A model generated the notes under the pieces. It saw only the letters and a program-made list of their open reading frames with translations, was not told the DNA's origin and did not search any database. Source: Leptodontidium sp. MPI-SDFR-AT-0119 (taxonomy: Eukaryota; Ascomycota; Leotiomycetes; Helotiales; Leptodontidiaceae). Taken from it: a stretch of DNA of 64,000 nt. The stretch spans positions 4,154,001-4,218,000 of the forward strand of contig JAHLEZ010000001.1 of assembly GCA_020726505.1 (NCBI GenBank), read 5' to 3'. The translations under genes were made by a program, and so were the position numbers. Shown here piece after piece: positions 12,251-23,201 of this stretch; position 1 is the first letter of the stretch; each line of letters begins with the position of its first letter.

Positions 12251-12976
12251 TCATCCCATACTACCATCGACCTTCCCACTCCTCCTATCCAACTCCCTCT
12301 GCCTCCATTCCTCATCCGTACCAGAAAACCCAGGAAACGGCGCATCGAACGCCTCTCCCCATTCGACCTTCTTATCCCGACTCTTCCACACATCCTCACT
12401 ACTCTCCTTCCCCAACTCCTTGGAGTATTTCGAGCTCTCCCTCTGCCTATAATGCTCTTTAATCGCAGCCGCCTTCTGCGTATCCCCATATGTCCTCGTC
12501 CGCATGCAGAACCAGAAATCATTCCAGTTGTCTGAACATGATTTCAGTGTTCCGTATCGGTATAAATCATTCCATCGGCCGCCGAATGAGTTACAGTAGA
12601 AGGCTTCGTCGAAGGCTGTGCGGCAGCTCATGGTTGTGGGGAGCAATTGCTCGGCCAGTGGCTGGTTGGATGCATCTGCGCTTTGGGTGGAGGAGGATTG
12701 GGATTGGGATTGGGTCTGCGATTGATGGGTAGATGATGGTGGGTTTCTGGGCACGCGGTTGTATTTTGTGCTACTAGGATGTACGTCGGCGTCGAATTCC
12801 TTGAGGAAGTTCGCGAGTTCTTGCTCGGCGAGATCTGCTTTAGAAACTGGCTTTGAGGCGGGTGGTGGATTTGACGTTGATGGTGGTGGTTCTGTGGAGG
12901 ATTGGGATGGTGTGGGGAGGCTGTTTTCCTCCGTAGAAGTTGAGGCCGGAGCCGATGTTGACCAGAGCCATCCCAT
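12251..12976 (-). CDS. Emi1-type twin CX9C protein (DUF3128)
   Basis: Single exon, 241 residues, ATG at 12976. The N-terminal 130 residues are Ser/Thr/Pro/Gln-rich and likely disordered. The conserved core starts near residue 140 with CRTAFDEAFYC, a CX9C pair, then the linker NSFGGRWNDLYRYGTLK and a second pair CSDNWNDFWFC, also CX9C. This is the DUF3128 signature of yeast EMI1 and its relatives. Twin CX9C proteins are generally oxidised and trapped in the mitochondrial intermembrane space by the Mia40 pathway; that this one is too is inference. Yeast EMI1 was named for a role in early meiotic induction. It is divergent from the Yme2 gene, starting 289 bases away. Confidence 0.88.
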   Translation of the reverse strand: MGWLWSTSAPASTSTEENSLPTPSQSSTEPPPSTSNPPPASKPVSKADLAEQELANFLKEFDADVHPSSTKYNRVPRNPPSSTHQSQTQSQSQSSSTQSADASNQPLAEQLLPTTMSCRTAFDEAFYCNSFGGRWNDLYRYGTLKSCSDNWNDFWFCMRTRTYGDTQKAAAIKEHYRQRESSKYSKELGKESSEDVWKSRDKKVEWGEAFDAPFPGFSGTDEEWRQRELDRRSGKVDGSMG

Positions 12977-13265
12977 TGTGAAGACTGTTGTAGAGAGTGG
13001 ATGAAGAGGATAGGGATGAGGCTGAATATTCGTCCTGGTTGCTCAAGACGAGGTTGTAAATAAAAGTGGATATCTCACGGCTTAATTCCGGGAAAAGGGG
13101 GCTAGTCTTCAGCCTTGCTGGATGACCTCATTTATTCTATAGCCAGGGCAACGACGCGTGATTCCAGTCCATCAGACTTCTTTTCTGCGCTGGCTCAACC
13201 ATCAGTGAGAGTGTTGGTACAATATGTTGCGCATATTGACATCTTGATACCTTAATCTGTCAAAA
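12977..13265. promoter_or_regulatory. shared divergent promoter of the Emi1-like and yme2 genes
   Basis: Only 289 bases separate the two start codons, so both genes must draw their upstream signals from this stretch. I see no clear TATA box; ccgggaaaagggg at about 13088 and the sequence around acgcgtgattcc (13152) are candidate sites but unproven. Confidence 0.6.
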
Positions 13266-16200
13266 ATGCAGTCCTCTCGGCGCATCTTCTTCAACCCAAC
13301 CAGTATTCCTGGTCTGAGGTCGCGTGGAACCACTAGACGCGACTTCTACAATGCTGGGTACACTCCTAGGTTAGGCTTGAGAAAAGGAAAAGATGTTGGT
13401 TTTTGGAGAGGGATACGGAGAGAGAGCACGGAAACGGGAGAAGACCAGACTGGACATATCTCTGCCAGGTCAAATGAGGTAATCCTTTGAGTTTCAAGAA
13501 TGGTTAAGTTTAGGTATATTAATCAATTATATAGGGGATATTGTGGTTCGACAGCAAGTAAAATACATTGTTGGCCTAATGCCATGGCTGATATTGTATT
13601 GCTAGATCTATTTCCTCTGAAGCTCAACTGGATGCTTCGTTTGCCATGGCATACCGAGAAAAGCCTACCAGAGCTGTTGACTCGCTTCAATAACTCGACT
13701 CTGGGCACATTCGAGCCTGTAGCTCTTGTCAAACGAGCAATTCCAAGCTCTGTCCCTATGACAGTCACGGAAATCTTACCTCGACTCAAGGATGGAGGTG
13801 CATTTGTCAAATTCTCCCATCCAGACGGGATTACTGCAAAAGAAGTTGAGGGTCTCCTCAGACAGTATCTTCGAGATAATCCCATCAAGCCGTGGTTCAA
13901 CCCTTTTCGAAGAATTAGAACAAACTTGGTTGTAGGAAAGCCTTGGTTGGAGGATTTGTACCGCTTCCCAAGTTCGAGAATAAAGGTCGAATTTGCACCA
14001 ACGAGCCCTGGGAAAGAGGCAGCCGAATTGAGCCAAGAAGCGTTGTATAGCCTGTTCCGGAAATACGGAAAGATTGCTGAAATCATTCCTCAACCCTCAG
14101 ACTCCAAGATCATTCCGAAGTACGCCCACCTGGACTTTGCGAGGCTAAGACATGCGATTATGGCCAGGAACTGTATGCACGGTTTAAAAGTTACGGAAGC
14201 AGAAGGTAGTGGAGCTGCTGGTACACAACTGCGTCTATCTTTCCAGCAAAGAGACAAGGCACACTGGATATGGGATTGGCTCACTAGCCACCCTAGAGTT
14301 GTTATCCCAGCTGTTGCAGCACTCCTGGCAACAGCCACTGTTGCAGTCTTTGACCCCATCCGAACATTCTTCATCAAGGCTCATATCGAGCACTCTTTCC
14401 ACCTCCAGGATAACAGATTGTATCAATGGTTCAAGAGTCAGGCAACTGACATCTTTACATTCCGCCGCAAAAGATCGGAAGAGGCGAGTCTGATTTGGGA
14501 GGATAGGAAACAAATCGTAAGTTGGGCTATATCATTTCCCTTCTCCCGGGAGAACCGAGAAGGTGACTTCGGGATCCGCCATATGCCCATTAGCGTCAGA
14601 TACAGCGCTGATATCCGATCGTTTGTTTAGATTGACACTATTCAGACCGCTCTGATGGAGACTAGTTCTACATTCATTGTCGTTCGTAAGTGGCGACCAA
14701 GGTTCCTTTCACGAAGCTGTACATACTGACTGGCCGTTTTAGAGGGACCTAGGGGCAGCGGTAAAAAAGACCTTCTCACCGAGGCCCTCAAGGGCCGGCG
14801 TAACACTTTGCTCATTGACTGCAAACCGATTCAAGGTCAGTATATTCCCCACCCATTTTTGAGTGTCTGGGAGCTGCATGTTTTCGAAGGGTTTGGATGG
14901 GCGTTCACCAAAGCTAATGTGTCCCGTAGATGCTCGTGGCGATTCTGCCACCATATGTGCTGCTGCGGCTGCGGTAGGGTACAGGCCTGTATTCTCTTGG
15001 GCCAATAGCTTGAGCAGTCTTGTAGATTTAGCCGCCCAGGGCACGATTGGTGTAAAATCAGGCTTCAGGTAAGAGGTTTTTTTCCTCTGGAAAGCGTTGC
15101 GGGGTCCCTCTGGAGAGCCCATCCTTGAGAAGTGTAGCATTGAAGAGAACTTGGCTTCTGATTCTCGGCGTCGGAGCAAAACAGTGCTAATATTTCGTGT
15201 ACAGCGAAACGCTTGATGCGCAGCTAGGCAAGGTGTGGGGAAACACTGCATCTGCGTTGAAGTCTGCAGCTCTTGGGAATAGACCTAAGGCCAAGGAAGA
15301 CAAAGATGCAGCGTTGTCGGATGACGATTGGCTTGAAGCTCATCCTGAGCATCGCCCAGTCGTCCTTCTAGACAATTTCTTGCACAAGAACGAAGAGAGT
15401 AGCATAGTTTACGACAAGCTTTCTGAATGGGCAGCTGGTCTCACCACAGCCAACATCGCCCATGTTGTGTTTCTCACCAATGACATCTCGTAAGTACTGC
15501 ACGTTTAATCCCCGGATTAGAGATGTGGTTTGGAGAATTCTGGCTGACTTTTTGCAGATATTCTAAATCCCTATCCAAGGCTCTGCCGGATAGGGTATTT
15601 AGACAGATAAGTCTGGGAGATATCAAGCCTGAAGTAGCCAAGAAATTCGTCATCTCCCATCTAGACGTTGAGAAGGGTGATCCTTCAGAGACTCTGACCC
15701 AAGCTCAGAAGCAAGATGATCTGGAAGAGTTAGATGAGGCTATCACTGGTTAGTATGCCCTGCGAAACCAAAAGTCATCAAACCTCTCCACAACTTTATT
15801 GAACGAGCAGGACTGACTCTGGTCTTTTGGATAGCTGTTGGTGGCCGCCTCACTGATTTGGAATTTCTTGCTCGACGATTGAAGACCGGACAAACACCAA
15901 AACGAGCGATTGCTGAAATGATCGAACAAAGTGCTAATGAGATCATGAAGATGTATCTCTTGACAGTAGATAAGGGTATGTTGATGATGCTCGTACCAAC
16001 GGAACGAATTCTGACTATGTAGGTGAACGAAAATGGTCTCCCGAACAAGCTTGGTATCTCATCAAGAGCCTCTCTGAGAACGGGAGTCTTCGATACAACG
16101 AAATCCTTCTTAGCAACACATTTGCATCATCTCTCACCGCCTCGGCCTCGAGTGGCGAGGGTGCCCTAGAAGCTCTCACAGCCGCTGAACTGTAAGTATG

Positions 16201-16845
16201 GAAAGTCCGTCATTCCTTAATTCGGATCATCTCACAATTTTGACATGGATACAATCTTCCGAACTTCTCTTGAGATAGTTACGATTGAGCAACTGCTGAC
16301 TCCTTCACTACCCAGCATCACCATAACAAGCTACAAAGGACGCCCTCAAACTGTCAAAGCTGGAAAGCCGGTGTACGAAGCTGCATTTAAAGTCTTAGCA
16401 GGTCAGTTCAAGCCCTGAAGAGTTGAAATTGTTTTGAAGCTACCCCCTGGAATTTTGCAGACTGCTAAGACAATGGACGAGAACATATACTAATTCGTGA
16501 CTATAGAAGATAAAGTGTTGAAGAGCCGACTTGACCTTGCGATCCTCACCGAGCTGACGAAGATTGAAACAAAAAGCATAGACAAGTGAGTAGTCTCATT
16601 CAGCACCTTCCACTTCCTACAAATATCCCCTCGGCCTGTCTCAGAATTTTACCCTGGAGATGTTGCTGACGGAAACTAGGTATGAGACAGAATTGACGAT
16701 GCTTGGTACCCTACCAAGGCAGCCCAGTGAACTAGCCCCGAGAATCCAGTTCTTGTTGACAAAAATAGCGGCTAGTCAGCAAAAGGTTGAGGCGTGGGAG
16801 AAAGACATGGCGGCGATGAAGAAGCTCCTTTTGAACGAGTATTGA
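13266..16845 (+). CDS. yme2: Yme2, mitochondrial escape protein 2
   Basis: Yme2 is an inner mitochondrial membrane protein that affects mtDNA nucleoid structure and maintenance. Thirteen exons: 13266-13478, 13535-13553, 13606-14516, 14631-14685, 14743-14835, 14930-15068, 15205-15489, 15558-15748, 15835-15975, 16023-16191, 16316-16401, 16507-16585, 16680-16845; 848 residues. The N-terminus is Arg/Ser-rich, as a mitochondrial presequence. NEGILWFDNLFPLKLNWMLR spans exons 1-3 and matches the family start. An RRM-like region follows (SRIKVEFAPTSPGKEAAELS to LDFARLRHAIMARNCMHG), then a membrane span near VVIPAVAALLATATVAVF, then a P-loop GPRGSGKK (Walker A) split from its upstream strand by intron 4, and RPVVLLDNFL as the Walker B-like strand. 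The C-terminus ends KKLLLNEY. Exon 2 is 19 bases and intron 2 appears to be GC-AG. Confidence 0.92.
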
Positions 16846-17939
16846 AATGTATACCCCACTCAATGTACTAAAATCAATAGCAAAATATGAGATTCCTTTA
16901 GGACATCACAACTCACCCCCCGATCGTCCGGCTTAACATATTCCGGTGATTACTTTCTCTCCGTGACTAGCACAAGCCTGCGTGAAGTTTCATTGATATG
17001 AATTGGCTGTTTAGGCTGGCTTACTTACCTCGTGCTTGACTGTTATAGGTGTGAAGGCCCAGCTAAAACCCTCTTGGCGAACGAGGGATACACACGATTG
17101 CCTCGCCTAGGGGAGGTCACGTGGGCATTAATACACGTAGAATTTACCAAGGTACAGTACTGGTCCGCAACGAGAAGAATGGTTGAGCCTCCAAGCGAAG
17201 ATGCCTATTTATAGGACGGGCATACCCAGCGACTTGTCCTCCCACGCTGCTAAGTATCATCCGCACATCGAATTGGGATATTAACCACATCACCCAGTCC
17301 CGGCTATTTGGTTGTATAATCTTTAACACCACCTTCCAATCGGCTCTTCTCCCACGTTCTGCATCTCGCATACGGCAATCGAGGCAGGAGATCGAAAAGA
17401 ACAGGAAACGATCTTCTCGAAGCTGCTCTAATACGAACAGAGACCTTGGGTTCGGCACGAATGTACCTCCAGACCGGATCTAGGAGGTTGTCCGCGACGG
17501 TATCTCATGAGCGGTGCAAACAACTCCGTCAGCCATTACCTTAATACCTTCCCCTACCAGGGCGGAGGAAACGGCTCGAGATCATCCGGGAACATACCAG
17601 TCCATGATATCGACAGGGGAAATACAAGGTTACAAGATCCAGTCTGGCTTAGTCTTGGCGATATGGCGCACATGAACACCTCCACATCAGAGTTAGCTAC
17701 GGTAGGACGTCTGGCGTCGCAGCAGATTATCAGACGCTATCGTGGTGCCAACCAAGCTTGTGCAGATTTCCCCTCTGATCTGCCATCTTTCTCGTTCCTC
17801 TCTACCTGCGTCTTCTGTCTAGATATGTTGCTATTTCGGGTCATGCGTAGCTTTTGGTACTAGGCCTATCTACCTTCATATAACGCCTGTTGCGTGCATG
17901 GCGGTGTTATCTGGCTGGCAACTGTGGTTAGGGTTTAGG
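16846..17939. other. intergenic, no firm gene
   Basis: An E-box-like cacgtg lies at about 17118. An open frame at 17507-17863 (119 codons) shows no recognisable motif and no continuing exon that I can justify, so it is not called as a gene. Confidence 0.4.
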
Positions 17940-19409
17940 ATGGGATTTCTCTCTCTGCTTCTTATATTTACGGCAGGTCTCTGCTTCTGCGATAAGTTTG
18001 CACACGCAGATGTTGCTTTCTGTAAGTATTGGGGATCTTGTAGTGTCACTTTGAATACTTTCCCTATCAACTTCCCAAAGCATCCCAGGCTGGCATTTAC
18101 TGACTGCTCCATTACTCAGGGTTTCAACCAAATGTTGCCGTCACGAGGGTAAGCACTCCCCTTCATGGTGGAATGCTATATCTAGATACATGCAAATATA
18201 CACTGGAAACTACAGTACTTACTTACTCTGCCCAGTTTCAAGCTACGATGATTGTACCAGCCCTTTCAAAGGGATCTGGTGCTCATGGAGTATGGCCAGG
18301 GATACAAAATGAGAACTCTGGTTTTGTATTTCAGAGCGTGATCAGGTCCGTACATACCCCTCTTTCTGACGAATGTATTTGGATCCGTTGGTTGAGAAAG
18401 TGTCTCATAGCACCCTGTAAGAACAGAATCATGGTGCTGACTTAGTGCACAGCGACTCGAAAGTTCCCGGCACCGTACGTATTGGAGGAGCGTACAAGAA
18501 AACCTTCCTGAATGCCTCGTAATTTTCTGGAGACATGTTATTCAATATTCTAACTATGGAAATTGCTAACTCCCTCGGTGGCCTAGTGGCAGTTCTTTGT
18601 AGAGTATTGTTGCAAGTAAGCTATGCAGTCTCTATGTCTGAGCGAACACTGACTTTAAAAGTCCGGATTATCAAGCTTCGGCAATCAGAGGTACGTTTGA
18701 GCCAATTCCAAAGACTGCACAGGAGCTGCGTCATTGCAGATGACGGGCTGACCATTGACAGTTTGGCCTGGAGATTCCATAACCAGCATCTTTACTATGG
18801 GAGCCAACAGCGTCTGGACAGATAGTTGGTCTCTATCTCCCGGTTCTGCTGGTCAAGCAGCCGGTCAAAGGGCACAGGCAGGCTCGTCCTCAAACTCATT
18901 CGGTGTGTTGCTCTTGGCCAAGAATTGCATTGGTTTTGCTTCAAGTTTGCTGACTTTTTCCTTGCAATAAGCTGGCAAAGGCTTGATCAACAAAGTAAGT
19001 TGGCTTCAATCCAGCGTTTGCTCTTGCAAGAACTAGTTTGACCTGACATACTCAGGGACTTCTCGCCATAGAACTGCAGAGCGGAGGTAAGTTCGCTTCA
19101 CATGGAATTCCTTCTTAGCTTGGCTCATGCTCAAGCTCCTGCCCTTGCAAGCTGACGTTCTGTTTCCTGCAGCAACTTGGGATTTTGGTCAAGTCCAATG
19201 GTCGTCAATCTCTATCACCGCATCTACAACGAATTCTTTTTGTTCATCTGGGTAAGCATAGCTCACAGCCTCTTCCTAATTTGTTTCAACTGACATACTT
19301 GTCCAGGTACGCCGTCAGCGGTGGACTCAAATACTCGGTCTCAGGCAGCTCGGCACTCACACAAGACTCTTCGACAACTTGCACGTATAGCCGTATAACG
19401 TTTGGATAA
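17940..19409 (+). CDS. small secreted protein of unknown function, 11 exons
   Basis: Model: 17940-18021, 18120-18148, 18236-18345, 18453-18474, 18587-18615, 18662-18690, 18762-18902, 18972-18994, 19056-19086, 19173-19251, 19307-19409; 225 residues, frame preserved throughout. An in-frame ATG at 17898 would add 14 residues. The start MGFLSLLLIFTAGLCFC is a strong signal peptide. Landmarks in order: SGAHGVWPGIQNENSGFVFQ, GTWQFFVEYCC (completed by NPDYQAS), VWPGDSITSIF, VWTDSWSLSPGSAGQ, GLLAIELQSG, TWDFGQVQWS, SFCSSGYAVSGGLKYSVSG, and a Cys near the end (TTCTYSRITFG). I recall uncharacterised secreted fungal proteins with this AHxxWPG / EYCC / WPGD / WDFG pattern, perhaps with a jelly-roll lectin-like fold, but I cannot name a tested function. 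Five exons are only 22-31 bases, so automatic prediction may well miss the gene. Confidence 0.75.
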
Positions 19410-21271
19410 GCTTGGGAGTACTGAAGGAACGAGAGATGTCATAAATTAGCCGAAAGAACCGAGAGCAAACATTGAGTCGTCGTTCAAGATACATGCCAGG
19501 ACTGAGGAGCACTTCTCGTTATATCTCGCTTACGACAGGAATCCTGATGGTGTGGATAGACGACTATTTTGTATATTGTACGTCTGCTCTATCATGATGA
19601 TCGTAGAAGAACACATGAATACTTTTTAAAAACAACAGTTCCCAGATAATGTGGATGTCACCAGTCTGCTATTCATGAACTCACAGAGACCTGCCATCCA
19701 GTCTGTCACTTACAAGCCATTGCTTCGCCCTAAGTTCCTAGCGTGCAAAGCAATACAGGCTATACAGCAAACATCTCTGTAAATACAAGCTGAAAATATT
19801 ATCCTTCGGGACTTGTAGAGCTTTCCCAAATCCCACATAACTATCACAACCCTCCAAGACCGAGACCCGAAACCCGAGAGCTCAGACACAGCGCCGCGGA
19901 GAATCCCCAGAACCAGTCAGTTCATCTCAGCTATCGTAGCATCGGGAAGATACCGTGCCGTGCCGTATGTCTCAGAATACGATGGGGAACGACGGTACTT
20001 ACCACACGCATGAGCGAACATCCATCGTGCACTGATGAGGTGACTGTGGTTCATCTGAACTCTGGGCTTGTTTGAAACCAGCACGAAAGCCGTGCGGTGT
20101 CAGGTTTGCACATCATTTTCTGGCCATGCTGCAGGAGACGAGTCCGTTGGGGTATTATTGGTTCATTGGTAATTGTTCGGTTCGACTTCGCTTTCTTGGA
20201 AGAAAGCTGAAAAAGAGGGTTTGTGTGAGATCAAAGTTCTTGAGGTCAAAAAAGAAATCTGGATCCAAGTGGAAAGGTAAGCTGGCTCGGAAGGTGGTTC
20301 TCATATATACGCTGTCAAGGCAGAGCGCAGCACGAGTGATCCGCGCCGCAGTGTGTCGGCAACTCGTCAAGGCTATTCGGGGTTTGCTTCCTTATGGCCA
20401 TTTGCATACATACTTTTTCATCGTTTCCTAGGAGCAGTATCTGTCCGAAGTTCTATCCAAGAGAATCTGACCGGAAGATTATGATGTGGTGATCTTTTTA
20501 AGCCGGACTCCATGATATTTCGCGCCTCTCCTCTCTTGTCTTCTTTCATTGGTCTTGATGCGAATTCAAGTGGCGCTTATATGCCGGACTGAAGATCTAT
20601 CAAGTCGACTATCACAATAGTGCTTACTTCGGTAATCTTCCCGTGTGTTTACAGGACATGTTTGTTTTCGTGGATTCTCACCCATGTCAAGTAAGTGAGA
20701 ATAAACTTCTTCGGACTTAAGTTAAGGAAAACTGAGACCATCAGCGGAAACAAGAGAGTATCTCCATTGTGCTCCTATTAGATAGACTCTCTGTTTAATG
20801 TTTTACCAGAGGGAGCTCGGGATATGAAGAGTCAAGTGTTTCCCTATTTCCCTTGACTCCAGACCAGCTTAACCCTTGTCGAAGCTGGGGAGAAGGGTGG
20901 ACAACAGGGTGTAACTATCTTTAAGTTGGATTATTGAGAGAAGGCTTCCAAAGCTGCTAAAGAGTACTTTGGAACGGGAATGTCTGCTGCCATTGCCCCT
21001 TGAATTGGAGAAGTTGACCGAGTGTATGTAAAAAAGTGAAATAGTTGCAAGAATTGGATTTTTTCTCTCTATGCCATTGCAAATCGCACCTATATAACCT
21101 CTTAAGCTCAGGAATGCCCTTCAAAACAACATTTTCTTCTCAGATTCTCGCAGTAAAACACACCCATTTTTGGCCCTTCCTGGGGGGTATCGACGCCTCG
21201 CCCACGTATGCTACCTTCCACGCCCATCAACTCCAAAGCTCCCATTTCCATTTTCATTCCCAAAGCAAATT
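19410..21271. other. long intergenic stretch
   Basis: No gene recognised. An open frame at 20072-20431 on the plus strand is Lys/Arg-rich without family motifs and is probably spurious. Confidence 0.45.
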
Positions 21272-22381
21272 TCAAGCAGCAATCCTCTCTTGATAGGCTT
21301 CCCAAGCCCTTTTCCTGTAGCGAATGGCCTCCTTCACAGGATCCCCAGCCTTGATGATCCCTCTCCCGACAATCACAATGTCGTTACCCATCATCCCAAT
21401 GATTTTCTGTGGTGTATTGTACTGCTGCCCCTTTCCGTCCCCATCGACCTCCGCATCCTCGTCCTCATTCTCGGGTGGTAACTGGCAACCCGGAGTCATA
21501 CTAATGAACGAATCATCGGGTTGTGTGTTCAACGATTCCTGGGAAATGAAGCCCATCACGAAATCCTTATGCTCCCTCGCACTCTCCACACAAGCATCCG
21601 TATACTCCCTCGTCATGAAATTCCCCTTCGAAGACATCTGCGCCAGGATGAGCAGACCCCTCTCCATAGGCGCCTCATCAATGCCCGGGAAGACCTCGTA
21701 CTCCTCCCCGAAGCCCTCGTACGACCGCGGCGAGTTGGCAGGCTCGAAATGCTGTGAGACGGTCGTGATGGACACAATGCTAGCCTTGCGTCCCGCATTC
21801 GCAGCTGCGAGACTTCTGTCTTCGGGGACAGGCGTCATGGTTTGGTCCTCGTCGTCCGAGTCTATGCTTTCTGGCCGCGGGGTGCCCACGGTAATGTCTG
21901 TCTTGACCTCGTAGCGCTTGCGTTCCCTCCAGCGCACAGCGGCGTCGGCCAGGGCGTCCACCGCTGCTTTACCGGGGATCATATTCACGTTCGTGATGTG
22001 TGACCATTCGATTATCTTCGCGGTGCCCTCCGTGTACTGCAACTGCACTGTGTTGCCTATATCCCCGAACTTGCGGTCCTCGAAGATGAGAAACCCGCGG
22101 CGGCGGGCTATGCGCGCGAGTCGAGCCCCGGTGCCAGTCGTGGGGTTGTAGTCCCAGTTGCTGATGAGGTCATAGTGAGTCTTCAGGACGACGATGTGAG
22201 GCCCTATGGCATCCGCGAGGTTGAGGAGCTGGTTCGTGGTCGATACGTCGGCGCTGAGACAGAGATTCGACTGCTTGAGGGTCATGAGTCGCAGGAGATA
22301 CGAGCTGAGGGGATGGATAGCTGTCTCTGCTCTTTCCGAGAAAGAGGCTTTGGTGATCGGGTGGGTGGTGATGGGAGCCAT
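21272..22381 (-). CDS. pyrG: orotidine 5'-phosphate decarboxylase
   Basis: Catalyses the last step of de novo UMP synthesis, OMP to UMP plus CO2, in the cytosol; the orthologue is ura3 in yeast. Single exon, 369 residues. Start chosen at MAPITTHP (22381); the frame is open for 34 more codons upstream but the conserved N-terminus ([20 protein letters not shown]) sits directly after this Met. The active-site strand near residue 100 reads [20 protein letters not shown], containing the catalytic Asp-Lys-Asp network. CLSADVS and VLKTHYDLI supply the other active-site Asp and Lys. A Ser/Asp-rich insertion ([17 protein letters not shown]) and a second acidic one ([18 protein letters not shown]) are features of filamentous ascomycete enzymes. 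The C-terminus [14 protein letters not shown] contains the phosphate-binding loop. Confidence 0.96.
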   Translation of the reverse strand: MAPITTHPITKASFSERAETAIHPLSSYLLRLMTLKQSNLCLSADVSTTNQLLNLADAIGPHIVVLKTHYDLISNWDYNPTTGTGARLARIARRRGFLIFEDRKFGDIGNTVQLQYTEGTAKIIEWSHITNVNMIPGKAAVDALADAAVRWRERKRYEVKTDITVGTPRPESIDSDDEDQTMTPVPEDRSLAAANAGRKASIVSITTVSQHFEPANSPRSYEGFGEEYEVFPGIDEAPMERGLLILAQMSSKGNFMTREYTDACVESAREHKDFVMGFISQESLNTQPDDSFISMTPGCQLPPENEDEDAEVDGDGKGQQYNTPQKIIGMMGNDIVIVGRGIIKAGDPVKEAIRYRKRAWEAYQERIAA

Positions 22382-23201
22382 TGTCTTGTCTTGAGTTGTG
22401 GGTGAGTGAGTGAGAAAGAGAGAGGTTGTCTGCTCTCGTTCTTCGAATCTGTCAGGACAAGTCTGGTCTAGATATTTTTCCAACAGGTGGGCAGGGGTTT
22501 TACTTTAAGAGCACTCCAGGCGAGAATGACGAACGAAGATCATACGGTCTGGCTCTGGGACGGAGCCAGAACCGGTAGCCAGGTTCCAGCCACCAACAGA
22601 GTTTTGGCGCCCGAATTAAATTTCAGGGGGACAAAAGCGTAGTGTGTTTGTGATGCATCAGCGACTTTTTAAATGAGTTCTGTATCAGATCCTTCACCTC
22701 GTCACATTGCACATTGCACCGTGTCCGCGAGCCGTGGCCTAGCAATCCGAGCGGTGCCTGACCCCTCTTAGCTGACGTACACGTACCTGAATAATGTAGC
22801 CAGGGGGGACCTCACTCAACACTCGAATGTTAACCTCGAAAGTGGTCCGAGTGAATTGACAAATTTCTACCCAACACTTCGCCTCTCGGGAATGGAATAA
22901 GCCCGTCTATCCAGAGTATCACAAATCTGAGAATTCCGCAGTTTCACATGATCAAAGACACAAGACAGTTATTTGAATTTTACGACTTTCATTTTGTGCT
23001 ACCTAAAGAGGTGCATACTGCAAAAAAAAAATGCAGCGTTCACCAGTTTTCCCAGTGTATTTGTCGCCAAAGGAAACGCAAACCCGCAACAAAGTCTACC
23101 CATAACTAAAAAAGAGGCCCGCTAGACACCTGGCCATGTGCAATTATGCCATGACATGATGCCGAAATGCAAAACAACTAAAGAGATTCGTGAGAAACAA
23201 T
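22382..23201. other. intergenic between pyrG start and hsp70 stop
   Basis: Upstream region of pyrG followed by the 3' untranslated region of the hsp70 gene; both genes lie on the minus strand. No coding signal. An A-run occurs at about 23022-23030. Confidence 0.5.

Noticed and set aside
17507..17863. 119-codon open frame upstream of the secreted protein
   Set aside because: No recognised motif and no phase-consistent connection to the signal-peptide exon, which has its own ATG.
20072..20431. 119-codon Lys/Arg-rich open frame
   Set aside because: No motif, no splice partner, composition unlike neighbouring genes.
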